Below, one piece after another: positions 13,535 to 25,400 of a stretch of 64,000 nucleotides of DNA. The stretch lies in assembly GCF_022539315.1 (NCBI RefSeq), contig NC_066333.1:10879001-10943000 (forward strand), in the 5' to 3' direction. Position 1 is the stretch's first letter, and each line of letters begins with the position of its first letter. Under the pieces are notes generated by a model. The model saw only the letters and a list, made by a program, of their open reading frames with translations. It was not told the DNA's origin and made no database searches. Source of the DNA: Serinus canaria (taxonomy: Eukaryota; Chordata; Aves; Passeriformes; Fringillidae). Both the position numbers and the translations under genes were made by a program.

Positions 13535-16500
13535 GCATGAAACAGAATTTTTGCCCTAGGATTTTGTGTTTGGACACCCTGATTCTGCTCCTCTGCCTAT
13601 TCCAATGAGCTCCAAGTTTAGCACTGTTTCCTCTTTTTCCATGCTGTATCCTGGGGATGAAAGCACAATATTCTGATGTGCCATTTATTATTGTGTTAAG
13701 CTACATCAAAATGGACCAACAGTTTGTCTTGGATTTATTGATTTTTTTTTTATTATTCTTGTTTCTGATTGACAAGAACAAAAAGCAAAGTTTGAGGTGT
13801 TCTCCAATATGCAAACTAGAGACATTATTTACACTATTTGAAGCAGAATTTATGATAGACACAACTGGTTTTGAATTTTTGAATTTTATTTTCCTTAAAT
13901 AAATTATTTTGCTTCTGATACTCAACTCTTTTGCATTTAGCAGCAAGTGATGTAAGGATATCAGTTAAATATTAAAAGTTCTGTATTTTTATAGTTCCTC
14001 TTTTTCTCAACAATTCCATGTATGCTTTTGTTCTCTTATGAATTCTGAGCTCTGTATTCAGTAATCATTCTTTCTATCAACCTAAATATGTACTGCATGA
14101 CTTGTGAATTAGAGAGCAATTTATTTAAGAATTTCAGAAAACTGCTTTTCTTCTGGCTGCTATTTTGCAATCTATCCATTTTGTCTTTTATCTACCACTG
14201 CTTCCACGTGACATGAGCCTTAAGAGATATTTCATACAGATGTGAACTGCAGGATTTGAAAAAAAAAAAGTTTCAAAGAAAAGATCCAGCTTTGATTGTG
14301 GCCAGAAGGAAGAAAGAATCTCGATAAAAACAAGGCAAAACTAAGGAACAAAACCTTGCACAGGGCTGCTGTTATATAAGTTTATCTCTCTAATGAGATG
14401 CCCACAGCCACACAAGCCTGGATCTGACAATCAGTTCCAAGCTCCTTCACCAGTATGAAGCAGGATTTCCCCAGCATCCTCCTGTATCCTCTTTCAGATA
14501 TTTCCACACTGAGATATATTTTTGGTAAGAATTAGAAAATTTCCACCTGATCCTAAAACATTCATTCAGGTGGGTTTTGTGAAATGTGCTCTTCACACCT
14601 TGGAGTTAAAGAAGCATTAAAGGCTCAGTTCAAGACTCACACACCCACTGAAGGCACCTGGTGCGTAATTTCTAAAAAAAAATATGGCCACAAAAAGAAA
14701 ATTTACATTACACAACAAGAAAAACTTGGCAAACTACATCACCCAGAGCAGCTAAAGAGGAACATATTTGTGCTACACATGTAATGTGCTAATGGCAGCA
14801 AAGTAAGCAATTAACACTGAGATGTGAGATATGATTTAGCACTTTTTCATGTGTAACCCAGGTGCCAAAAAGGCCACTTGAATTTCTTTTGCCTTCTCCT
14901 GTCTCACCCTACTGAATGCTGCATGCAGTGGGAGCAAAACAAAGGGTTTTGTGCCTCTTCCCTAACAAATAAGGTGAATTTAAGGTGAATTCAAGGGTCT
15001 AGGCCAAAACCTAAGAAGGCTTTCTTAACCTGGAAGCAAGGTTACCTTCATCCTTTTTCTCTGTGCCAAATGTGCAAATTTTATAAAACAGTTGATATAG
15101 AAATTACAGCCATGCAGCATATGCAGAAGCCAGCCCACTGGAAGGAGGAAAGTCTATCCAGCTGGTCTGGTGCTAAAAACAAACCCCTCTGACTGTCAGG
15201 AGAACTATTTTGGTCCTGGCTGGCAGCCACACCAACACCCCCCTCCCAAGGCTCTCCTCCTCTCCCTCATCACGTCCCATCCCCTGGCTCAAAGCTGGGT
15301 TTGCACAACTCCCCAGTTTGCCTCTCCCAGCCTCTCCTGAGCTCCTCCAGGAGCCAGCAGAGAGAACAAGCTCTTGTTTCTCTCTTCTGACTCAGTTTCT
15401 GTCTGTGCCAAGCCAGAGATAAACAACTCTTGGAACTTTTTTCACATATAACCTCCCATGACCATACACAGGCAAATGGCTGCGGATCTGACTCACTGAT
15501 GGCAGCCTGTTTACAACGAGAAAATGTTGATGGCAGACCTGGAGTAACAACCTCAACCTTACTCAGCAGTAACACAAAAGTCAGGCCCAACTCAGTGGTC
15601 CCAAACAGAAGAACAGGTGCATCAAATTCACATCCAGCAGGAAAACAGGATCAAGGCACATCCCCAGAGAGGGGGGAAGCAAAATACCAGCAGAAAAGTA
15701 CAATACTCAAGATGCACTGAGCTAGATTCCCTCTGGACTATGAGAATCTAAGACATCAAACCCACAGCATGAGTATTCCCCTCACTCAAGCAACTCAGTG
15801 GCAGAGCTGTCTCACCCAGCAGTGCCCATTTTATGGGGAGAGTTTCTTTGCTTAACTCCTCACACATCCTTAAAGACTTGTGTGCATAAGCTGTTCTAGA
15901 AATTTGTAAACAAGCTACAACCACACTGAGCAAAAAATCTGCCCTATGACTCCTGTGTGTGTTTTTGGAGTCAAACCTTTTCACAGGTTCCTCAGTGACA
16001 TTTAATTAGAACTCTGGGTGGCACATTCAGCCTCATGTCAGCAAAATACCTTGGGTAAACAGCAGCAAGCAAACTTCAATGGGTTTATTTACCACCCAGT
16101 TAATAACCTGGGTGAACTATTTATCTTGGGTCTAATATTTATTTTGGCAGAAAACTTGGTAAACATCCTTTATTCTTTTTGCCTCTCACATGTACAGAAA
16201 TTTTAGAAATATCCATTGACAAATAGCAAAGTTCAGAACCTTTTCCTGAAAACAAACAGTGATCTATTGCTTTTGTATCAAAATGTTACTAAGCACTGAA
16301 TTCACTCAACAAAAACCAGAAGGTTCCTTTGCTGTCTGGTACTCACATCCTTCACTCCTTTTAAACACACAGAAACACTCTCAAGAGAAGATGTACCACC
16401 CTGAATTACTTCATTTTCAATAAAATCCAGCAGTGGTACTATAGTAACCATCCTCACCATGATTAATGTAGGAAACATTTGGAAAACATGTTATTATTAT

Positions 16501-18771
16501 TCTAAATTACATTTGCTTGAGTTAATTTTTATGCATGGCTACTAAAATATAAAGAGTTCTGAATTGTTAATTGTAACATTCAGCCTTCTGAGTGAGATGA
16601 GATTTGAAGAACAAGTACATGCTGCTGAAAGGTTTTTAGTTTGAGAATCTGCAAACTAAAAAGGGTGCAACATGTAGTAAAAGTCAGTCTCCAGGCTACC
16701 AAACCCAAAGATTCCAGTGCCAATGACATCCTTAATTAAAGATTTCTGTTCAACTTCAAGACCAGAATGTACTTCCAGCTTAATGCTGTGACAGAAAACT
16801 GTTTTATTCTGCACTTTTATACTGTTTTTCCTGTTATCACTGCTGCTGAGTGTTAAATCCTGCCTTGTCCTACAGCAGCATTATCTGTTTCTCAGGCACA
16901 GTGATGCACTCTCTCAAAGTTGTGATGGATTAAGATGCACTGGGATTATTAATCACAGCACAGAGGGACTGGGCAGAGCTGCTCCCTGTAGATTTTTGCA
17001 GATTGTTCAAGTGACACCTCTGGAAAACCTTATCCTCAGCCCATGCAATCCCCAGGAAATGTTTTGTGTATAAAGAGAAGTACACAGATGTGATTGAAAT
17101 ATGGAATTGGAAAAGAATTTGGATGAAACATCAGACTCCCTCTCCTGTGACTTCCACAGCTGCACATGATTGATCCTACAGCAGACAGAGGATCAGGGAC
17201 CAGATTCCTTCTCTCTGGTGACAGAGGAAGCATCCAAGCAGGACCTGAAGGTTTCACAGACAGAAAAGCACATTTTCTCCACTCTTTCCCAGTAACAGCC
17301 AGAAGAAATAACTTTGCTGTTTGTAATTAGCTATAGCACAACTACACTTTCTGTGCAAGAATAAAAGTTCAAGAGAATTGAGATATGCTTAAATCCAATA
17401 AAACAATAGATGTTGCATCTGGATTTAGCATTGCTGCACAAAATTTCCTTTCAATAGCAGTCATTTCCTATTTGGTCCATAAGAGTCCTAAAATCCTAAA
17501 TATCAGCACCACAAACCCCAAGTGCAGGTTCAATCACCATTGATTTTCAATAACCAGAGCAGCTCTGAAATGTTTCTACTGAAAACATTCAATAATTTCT
17601 TTGGTATTCTGATATGCACGAGTGGGATATTTATCAATAAAACAAAAAAAAGATATTTAACCCTACAAGTGAATCAGCTCATGAAAATAGTCCCTCTCTG
17701 TGGTTACAACCCTGCTTTTGCAAACTTGCAGTTTAATTATTCCATGCTTCAATATCCCAAAGGCAAGGATGCATTTTTCAGCAGTTATTGGATCCTAATC
17801 AGGGCTTTCAACCAGACTTCCAGACAAAGCCTACCCAACCCCTTATTTATTAATAATGGCACATACTTTGATTTATATTGTATGCACTCAGCCAAGAAGC
17901 AGCCTGTCTCTGGTGGAAAGCAAGCTCCCTCTTAGAGCAGATGAAGATGTTTCACCTCCAGCCCACACAGAGCTACTGAGGAGAGCAAGCTGTGGGTCTG
18001 GCCATGCAGAAAAAGAGTAGAGGGATCATGGAAAGGGAAAACTTGGGATAGGGAGAATGCAGGGAGTGCACAGCAATGTGCAAGGTTGCCAATATCAGGG
18101 CACAGCTGCCATATCACTGTGGCAGCAGCACTGGCACCCTGGCACTGCTCATCCCCCAACTTCATGGAGCACCTACTCAAACTGGCATTTGCTGCTCTCT
18201 CTACAGAACTGCCCCTCTTCCTTCTTCTGGTTCTCCTCTGACTGGAGAAATGAGCAGATCCATGATCATCTCCTCAATCTGCTCTAATTTCACCAGCCAA
18301 GACCTTCCTGGACTTTGCTTTCCAAAGCTGAGTTTATTTTCCTTTCTGATACTTCAGGCTTTCATCTGCACTCAGAGAATATTCCTTGATAAACTGCAAT
18401 GAGACTTCAGCTGGAGAAAAAGGATTTAAAGGCCACAAGGAAACTGAAAGTTCTATTTCTCTCTATGAAAAGCAGATTGGTCATTTGCCTGTTTTGAAAG
18501 CCACTCAAATATAATAAATCAATTTGTGCAGTTTTAGGAGAAATTATTGCAAAAGAAAGCAAGAGTGCTATAAATGGACCAAAGGAAGGAAAAGAAAGCC
18601 CAGACAAGTTTAAAAGTACATTAATGGCATCCACTTTATGACATCCAACTTCTTGGAAACTATTTTACACTTACTACCTAGCACTGACTTCTTTGCAGCC
18701 TCACTCTGTACCCTTGAAGTTTTTTTCTTCAAATCTCAACTTATAGTAATTTATCTTACCTTGCCAGTCCA
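13535..18771. other. Unique non-coding DNA
   Basis: No gene or interspersed repeat is recognised. Noted details are a T run at 13742-13750, an A run near 14260-14279, a tandem 11-mer AAGGTGAATT(T/C) at 14971-14992, and a C-rich pyrimidine patch at about 15230-15300. Open frames such as 17522-17935 (137 codons, plus) and 15270-15590 (106 codons, minus) have unrecognisable, low-information translations. Confidence 0.65.
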
Positions 18772-18845
18772 CTAAAAAAAAAAACCCAAACAAACAAGAA
18801 AAAAAACCAACAAAACAAAAACCCCCAGAGAAACAAACAACAAGA
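18772..18845 (+). repeat. A/C-rich low-complexity tract
   Basis: The tract is almost entirely A and C with a few G, built of A runs broken by CCC and CAAAC words. It is one of several similar tracts in the window (22.35, 23.55, 33.58, 43.89 and 47.80 kb). It lies about 140 bases upstream of the CR1 tail that follows; no direct link between the two is visible. Confidence 0.75.
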
Positions 18846-18984
18846 AGGAAAAATTTAACTTTAAAAGACTTTGGGCATCACCTGAAGCCAAGTGATTGTC
18901 CATGACTGGAGACCATGAACTGTCCAAGGCAGAGGTCAGTTCTGGCACTGACATGCTGAGATTCCATCTGAAAGAATATTAACC

Positions 18985-19112
18985 CCAGCAGATATTCCAA
19001 ACTTCATGGTCAAGGCCAGGAGCAGCCTGATCTTGGCCAGCCCTGCTCCAAGGGGGATCTCAACCAGGTGACCTCTAGGGGTTCATTCCAGTCAACTATT
19101 CTAGGATTTTAA
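18985..19112 (+). mobile_element. Old CR1 LINE 3' tail
   Basis: The sequence follows the 3' terminal pattern of CR1 non-LTR retroposons, as I remember the family. It has AGATATTCCAAAC, then a GAGCAGCCTGATCT block, then CTGCTCCAAGGGGGAT, then a CCAGGTGACCTCTAGGGG block, and finally AACTATTCTAGGATT, a decayed form of the terminal ATTCTATG octamers. Orientation is plus, with the 3' end near 19112. Only the last ORF2 codons and the short 3' UTR are present, so it is heavily 5'-truncated. Many differences from the consensus suggest an old insertion. The upstream limit is approximate. Confidence 0.82.
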
Positions 19113-19550
19113 GGTTTATAAATATTAAAAGCAATGTTTTTGAGCAGCTTTATAATCAAACCCTCACTGCATCAAGTGGTAAGCACAAGAAGGGAGCTTC
19201 AGAAGACAATGCCATCAGCAGCACAAGAGCCTGACTCCACACCCATTGAAATTCTCTTCCTTTCTTGTAGTCCTAAAAAAAGATGTTTAAAAACCAACTG
19301 CAGACCAGCAGACATGAACATCCAATAGACAATCCCTGCTCTGCCACCTGGCCTAAATTTCTGTCCATTCCATTGAGCTTCCTGCATTAGTAACTGGCAT
19401 TCAAAGGGAGACACCCCACACAAGTGCTCTGGTGCCATTAGGATTAGTTTAGCTTTTAAAATCTGGGTTTTCTCTGGGAAAATGTGAATGCTTCCTTAGC
19501 AGCTGGTACCTGAAAGGGGAGGAACAGTGGGACAAGCTAAAAGATTAGTG
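19113..19550. other. Unique non-coding DNA
   Basis: This flank follows the CR1 tail. It contains short overlapping open frames on both strands (19134-19328 plus, 19199-19438 minus) with no recognised product. No repeats or RNA genes are seen. Confidence 0.6.
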
Positions 19551-19559
19551 TCTGGACAG

Positions 19560-19865
19560 ATGCTATTGAGGAGTTCATCTTAAATCACTCCAAGGCCGAT
19601 ATATTCCATGCCTATAATTGCTGCTCAAAGTTCATGGTGGCATTTTGATGATGTGCCTAAAATAGCCTTTGTGGGTGCTGTTAGAGCTGATTTGACAGCA
19701 GGTAAGGCACGAGGGGCAATGATCCAGCTGAATGCCTGTCTGAGTCATTTTGATAAGTGTGCAGCCTGTGCAGAAACTTCTTAATTGCTCCAATATTCCT
19801 CAGTTGTTCCTGTTCACAGGCTCTGTGAGAAAGGTCATCAATCACAGAGTAGGTGAAGTTTTAAT
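19560..19865. promoter_or_regulatory. Possible conserved non-coding element
   Basis: This is a repeat-free, mixed-composition segment, unlike the A-rich DNA around it. It retains CpGs (near 19596 and 19710) in a CpG-poor window and holds a MEIS/TGIF-type TGACAG word at 19693-19698. A plus-strand frame is open from about 19585 to the stop at 19782-19784; from the ATG at 19608 it is 58 codons. A strong splice-donor-like CAG/GTAAGG lies inside it near 19698-19706. I see no polypyrimidine tract upstream that would make it a normal internal exon. Conservation is an inference, not something visible from one sequence. Confidence 0.25.
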
Positions 19866-21939
19866 GTTTTGCTTGCTTAACAAAATACATTTGAAAGAAA
19901 GTAGAACCAGTTAATAAGAACTTAAGGACGTTATGATGTTCCCCCTCCTACCAGCAAATTTGGAACATGAATCATTCAGTATCTGTATTAGAGGGAAGCA
20001 CAGGCTTAGTGCTAAACCTTGCTCTTACTCATGCTCTGCAAGGAAAACACAGCCTCTGGTATTTAGAGGTGGTAATGGCAGCAACACATCCACTAATTAA
20101 AACCTTGTGATGAATGGAAGGGCAGAGCAGGCACTCCTATAACCCAGCCCTGGACTTGCCCCTGAGTTCCAGACAAGGCATTCAGTAGTTTTACATTTTT
20201 GATGAGCCATGAGAGAACACAGCCTACACACAGTGACATGCTACAGGTCTGGAGAGATCTGAGAGCACTGAGCCACTTCTCAATTTCAGCAGAAATTCTC
20301 ATCACTTCCTTGACCAGGACAACCCTGGCTCTTCATCTGAGGCACAAGGAAAGCTCAGCCTGGGTTCATGACCCTTCTTTCCTACCCCAATCTGAGTGTT
20401 GCTGGGAATAATGGGCCAAAAATTGAATGGGTTTGCTTTATTTAACTGGTTGGTCCCTCAACCTCATTGCAGAAGAGACACCAGGCCTGAATTCAACCCC
20501 TTGTGTCTAATGCTGTGTACATTTCAGATCACATCAAGGTTGCCATAGGAACAAAAAGATTTGTATTGAATGGCAAAAACTTCAAAAAATATAATATATG
20601 AATCCTGCATAATTTGTTGACAGTAAGTATTCATTGCCTGAGGCCTATATCACTTTACAATTACACATTTTTGCTAAGAAAGAAATTGAAACCTTGATAA
20701 AGCAATTAAATTTTACAGAATATGTAACTTTTTTTCTACTTGCTGCTTTTGGAAATAATTTTTTTTTAGATTACACATGTACATATTCATACACCATCTC
20801 CAGTTAGGGAATTCTCTGTATATTTTAGAAAGAGGAAGAAACCTCTCAGTTACGTGAAAGAAACCCCAAAAAACCAAACCCCCATTCTACATCCCCATTA
20901 TCCCTTTATATTTGCCTTTCCAATCCAGGCAAGTCTCTCATTTTAACAACATCAGCAATATTATCTCCAAATATTTTTGAGCATTTTTAACATTAAATAG
21001 CCCAAAAGCTGAACTTCCATTTTATTTCCTTTTCTTGCAGGTCCTTTCATCTCTGCAGCTCCACTGTTCCAACCTCAAAGCCTTTCCTTGCAAACCAAGC
21101 CCATGCCAAGCAGCTCTCTCCCCCAGACTTTATTTGCTATAGTAACAGATGGATCCCAAACTGTAGAAAGACACCCACTGACTTCAAACCTGGAAAGATT
21201 TAAAGTGCATCTGCAATGTGCCAGTTCCCACTGATTCCCACATTCCTATGGAAAACTGCAAAGGAGAGGATTTTAGGCTGCTGATAAAAACATCCTGAGA
21301 AAAACCCACAGCTCAACACATGGAAATCCCTGTGATTGCACCTGCCTGGATTGGGGGAAAGAAACCCTTCTCTGGGCTTTCACTAAAAACTAAAATCCCA
21401 ACCATGTTTCTCCCAGGGAAGAGGCAGCAAAACATTTTTAAATATTTTTCACCATTAGCCCTGAAGGTCACAGATGATTGCAGAGATTCCCTAAAGAGAT
21501 TTTGGACACTGAACTCATTGTTCTGGCTGCAAAGGAGGGAAGGAATTCCCCCTCAAAGACTGTAATCAGATCTGCATCATGTGATAAAATAATTCCTCTC
21601 CTTGGAGAATTAAATGGAGAGAAAAAAAAAAAAATGTTCCAAAATCAATCCTAACCAAGCAGCATCTGCAGCACTGACTTTAGAGCAAACCCTTTCCACA
21701 ACCCATGGAATTAGAGGAAAAATAAACTCCAAAGTTTGTGGAGTAAATTATAATTCCAAATGAAATAATTTTGATCTTTTTGTGGACACTCTAGAAATGG
21801 AAAATAATTTATTCCCTGAAGTCCTTGAATGATGAATATTTGGATTTATTTCAAAAGGAATCAAAAGAGTCAGAGAGTGTGTGAATGTAATGAATTTTGC
21901 TGCTAATACTGGGCAGAAGTGCAAATGGATCTATCTTCT
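19866..21939. other. Unique non-coding DNA
   Basis: No gene is recognised. Small features are an A/C-rich patch at 20861-20884, T runs near 20754-20769 and an A run at about 21621-21634. Open frames of about 70-80 codons (20093-20305 minus, 20199-20411 plus, 21320-21565 plus) overlap or lack any recognisable product. Confidence 0.65.
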
Positions 21940-22135
21940 TTTTGCCCATTAATGCTAATGCATGTGCATTGAAAAGAGAATATAATCCATAATATATGCA
22001 AAAAATCTGCATTATTGTTGGTAGAAGAGTTACACTTGTCCTTGGGCTTTAGTAATGTTCTCTGCCGGTGTTCTTTTGTTTAATAAAAGCATCATTATTT
22101 TTCCTTTTAATTGAATAGTTACACTTCAGAGCAGC
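21940..22135. promoter_or_regulatory. Possible homeodomain/POU-rich regulatory element
   Basis: Within about 200 bases lie ATTA at 21948-21951, the POU-like ATGCTAAT at 21952-21959, ATGCAT at 21958-21963, a bicoid/OTX-type TAATCC at 21983-21988, and a SOX-type ATTGTT at 22014-22019, followed by further TAAT words. The sequence is not simple repeat despite its AT content. Such clustering is typical of developmental enhancers, but short AT-rich motifs also arise by chance. Binding and conservation are untested. Confidence 0.25.
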
Positions 22136-22349
22136 ATTAGCAAGCCCATTTTCAACTGAATTTTTGCTACAACTCCACCATCCTCCTCTTTATATCTCTT
22201 TAGGGATGAGTAAATTCGCCTCCAAAGCTTGATAGGAGCCAAATATGATTGCCTTTGAAGGTACAAAAAGTGTTCAAAAACTTCCCTTATGAACTAATTT
22301 TCTAGTTTCTTCCCTTTTTAAACCTCGTGTAAAAGACACAAATATGGCT
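22136..22349. other. Unique non-coding DNA
   Basis: Mixed AT-leaning sequence links the possible regulatory segment to the A/C-rich tract. No frame, repeat family or RNA gene is seen. Confidence 0.55.
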
Positions 22350-22450
22350 TAAAAAACCTGAAACCAACCCAAATCAACGAAAAAAACAACTAAAAACCCC
22401 CCAAAACGCCATCCTTAAAGCAAAAAAAACCCAACAAACAAAATCCCCAA
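22350..22450 (+). repeat. A/C-rich low-complexity tract
   Basis: A runs of four to eight bases alternate with CC, CCC and CAAC words over about 100 bases. Two CpGs (22379 and 22406) interrupt it. There is no fixed period, so it is low-complexity and not a tandem repeat. Confidence 0.75.
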
Positions 22451-25400
22451 GTAGAATTAGAAGTTAAAAGCCTGAGAATAACAGGGGGCATTAAAAGGGA
22501 GAGGGAATAAAGGAAATACAAAGTGTTACTGCACACTTCAATCTTCCCTCTGTCACAAATATCAAATCATTAATTAATTAGAGTCTCATTTCCTGTGCAA
22601 TTTTGTGACTCCAAGAGCTGGAGCATTAAAAACCCCTGGTCCTGTGAACACCAGGTGCCTTTTCCCCTGGTGAGCTCCCACCTCTGCTGCACAAAGTTCC
22701 TTTTGCTGCTGCCCAGCCCTGCCCTGAATGCAGGGCTGCTCCTATTCTGCAAAGGGAAAAGTGCAGGATCTACTCTGATTTGGAAATGCCACAAAAATCA
22801 GGAGTCAGTCTCAAGAAATGAAGATTTTAACAGAAAATCTCCCTGCCAAACACCAAAACTATTGGCAGCATCCAGAAAGGGAAAATCTCCCTGTGCTTCC
22901 TCTTCCACAGCAAAGTTTCACTCTGTCACTCTCTGAACCTTGCCTTGGTCTGGTCTCATTCACCCTTTCTTGTTCTTTTAGGAGGCAAAAGTTTTGTTTT
23001 CTGCCACAATAAAAATAATTAAAGCTTCCTGAATGTACAGAGGAGAAAAGCAATCCCTGCTAGAACTGAGCCATCCATGGCAGAATCTGTTGCCTGGAAA
23101 AAGTGTTTTAGAAAGCAGCAGTGGTTGATGTGCTCAGGTAAATTCCTGCATGGCTTCCCCTAAGAATTTTATGGTTTTTCTCTCCTCCTGATGGGGTAAC
23201 AGTTATGACAAGTATTGCTTTCAGCAGTCTCTGTGCAGATTTCTATCACAAATATTCTCTAGCAGGCATTATTTAACAGAGCAGTCAGGGGCAGGTGATC
23301 CTCTGAGCCAGATAGCTCCATCTGCTCAGCTCCTCCAACTTCCACCTTGGAAGGCTGAGATGGAAGAACTTAATTCAAACATTTTTCCAACACACCTGCA
23401 CCATTTAATTCCTTTTGTTACTTCCCTTGAATAGATTTGGAAACAAAGAACAACCAACTTCCTTCTGCACACCCTAAACATCTGAGTGTAGAGAGAGGTT
23501 AAGAGTGAAGGTCCAAATGAAAAGAGGGCAAGCCAAAAAGTATACCTCAAAAAAAACCCAAAAAAAAGAAAGCCACCAAAAAAAAACCCTTAAATGAAAT
23601 CATTTTTAAGCCACTTAAATATTTGTTCCCACTCAATCATAGTGCTGAGTCCAGAGAGGAATCTGAACATGATTGTGTCTCGTGGTAGGAATTAAATTTT
23701 CATTTCAGGTCCCATAATGGAAATGACCCTAATTCAAATTCTTTAGAGAAGATGTTTGCCCTCTGTCACCTGCTTAGATTTAATTTAAGAGAACATGAAG
23801 AAAAATTAAAAAATTAAAAGGTCTAAATCACATCCCTGTGTTTGTTGTAACCACATGATTTTTGTGAGGGAATGCTGGAGAATAAGAGAGCAAAGAGAGC
23901 ACTCAAAATGTTTTGACTGCAAATGCTTGCAAAAATGTTTTCTTCCTTTCAAAATAGGACATTGGTAATAGACAGCTTCCCTAAAAATGAGACTTAAGGC
24001 CATGATGGCCAGGGTAGAATTGATTGGGAAAGATGAATCTGAATTTTGAAGGGAAAGGACTCCCAAGATTTGATTGTATTAAAAAACAATAACAAATGAA
24101 GGTTTTCCTTCATAATAATTTAAAAATTAATAAAACTACCCTAAGCAAAGATAATCAAAAGCCAGATGACTTACACCAGTAGAAAGATCCCATGCAGCAG
24201 TTTTCTGCATAAACACCCTGCTCCCTTGCCAAACCCCCAGCATGGTTCTCCTTCTTTCAGGCCAGGCCACAGCTCAGGAGGACCCACTGCTGGAGAAAGA
24301 CCCACAAACTCCACACCAGGAGAAATTCCACCAGCAGGGAGTGGTGGCACTTGGCACCAGGCTGGTGCCACAACAAACAGCTCAGGAGCACCAGTAAATG
24401 GGTCCTGATGCCTGAAGTGTCTCAGCAGATGAAAATGAGGAATATTTTTGCCCAGTTATGAATTGCAAAGCTGTAGGAAAGGCTGGGCCATCCTCCTGGT
24501 GCTCCATGTGGTCAAGGGGGCACTGAGGTGGAGAAGCACACAGCCAAAAGGGCTCTCATCCATCAGCCTGGATAACTCAGATGCTCAGGGGCTGCTCCCA
24601 CCTTGAGGACATTTCTCAGCACCTGCAATGGTTGAGGTCACCTCCAGACCTGCTGCTCACTTGGGAGGCAAAATCAAACTGGTTTTTTTTCCAGTTTTTT
24701 TGCAGTTTTGTGTGCTCCTGCCTGAGCTGCAGGAGCAGCTGGGTTAGTGAGGGAGAACAATAAAATCTACGTGAGCACCAACACCCAAGGGCACTGCTTC
24801 AGTAGGAATTAATCCCACAAAGGGCAGAACCAACACTGAGTCTTCACAGACCTCCTGGAACTGACTGTCAACAGCTCCTGCATTGTGTCAGAAACCATGG
24901 CATTATTTAGAAGAGATGACATCCTTAAAATCTGCATTTAGATAAATAAATACAGGTTGAGTGGTTGCACTTGAGGCAATCATTTAGGGAGAATTCTGTC
25001 ATGGCTTTTTTTCACTGGCAAGTTCCAGTTCTTACTCTCAAGTTCAGCAAAAGTGCACTGAAAAGATGCTAAAAAACACAATTAGAAATGCTTGGAGTAA
25101 TCAAGTAAGAAAAATTTTGATTCCTTATTGTGCTGCCTTGAAGAAATACCAATGAAAAATCATTCTGCTATCCCACTTCCAAGATACATTAAAGAGGGTA
25201 AAACCTCCTTCCACAAGCTTCCTGTTGGTAATGTGCCCAGATATACAGCACAGTAACACAATTTGTTCTATTTAAATGGAAAAGGAAAAATAGGTACAAA
25301 ATGCAGCTATTACCCAGCTGCTGGAAGGTATTTTCTCCCAATTCAAAAACTCTTCAAGACATTTTAGGGCAATTAGTTAACAAGTAAGCTCTGATTTTTA

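Noticed and set aside
17522..17935. 137-codon open frame as an exon or small gene
   Set aside because: Its translation is unremarkable, with no domain, no splice-site pair and no supporting context.
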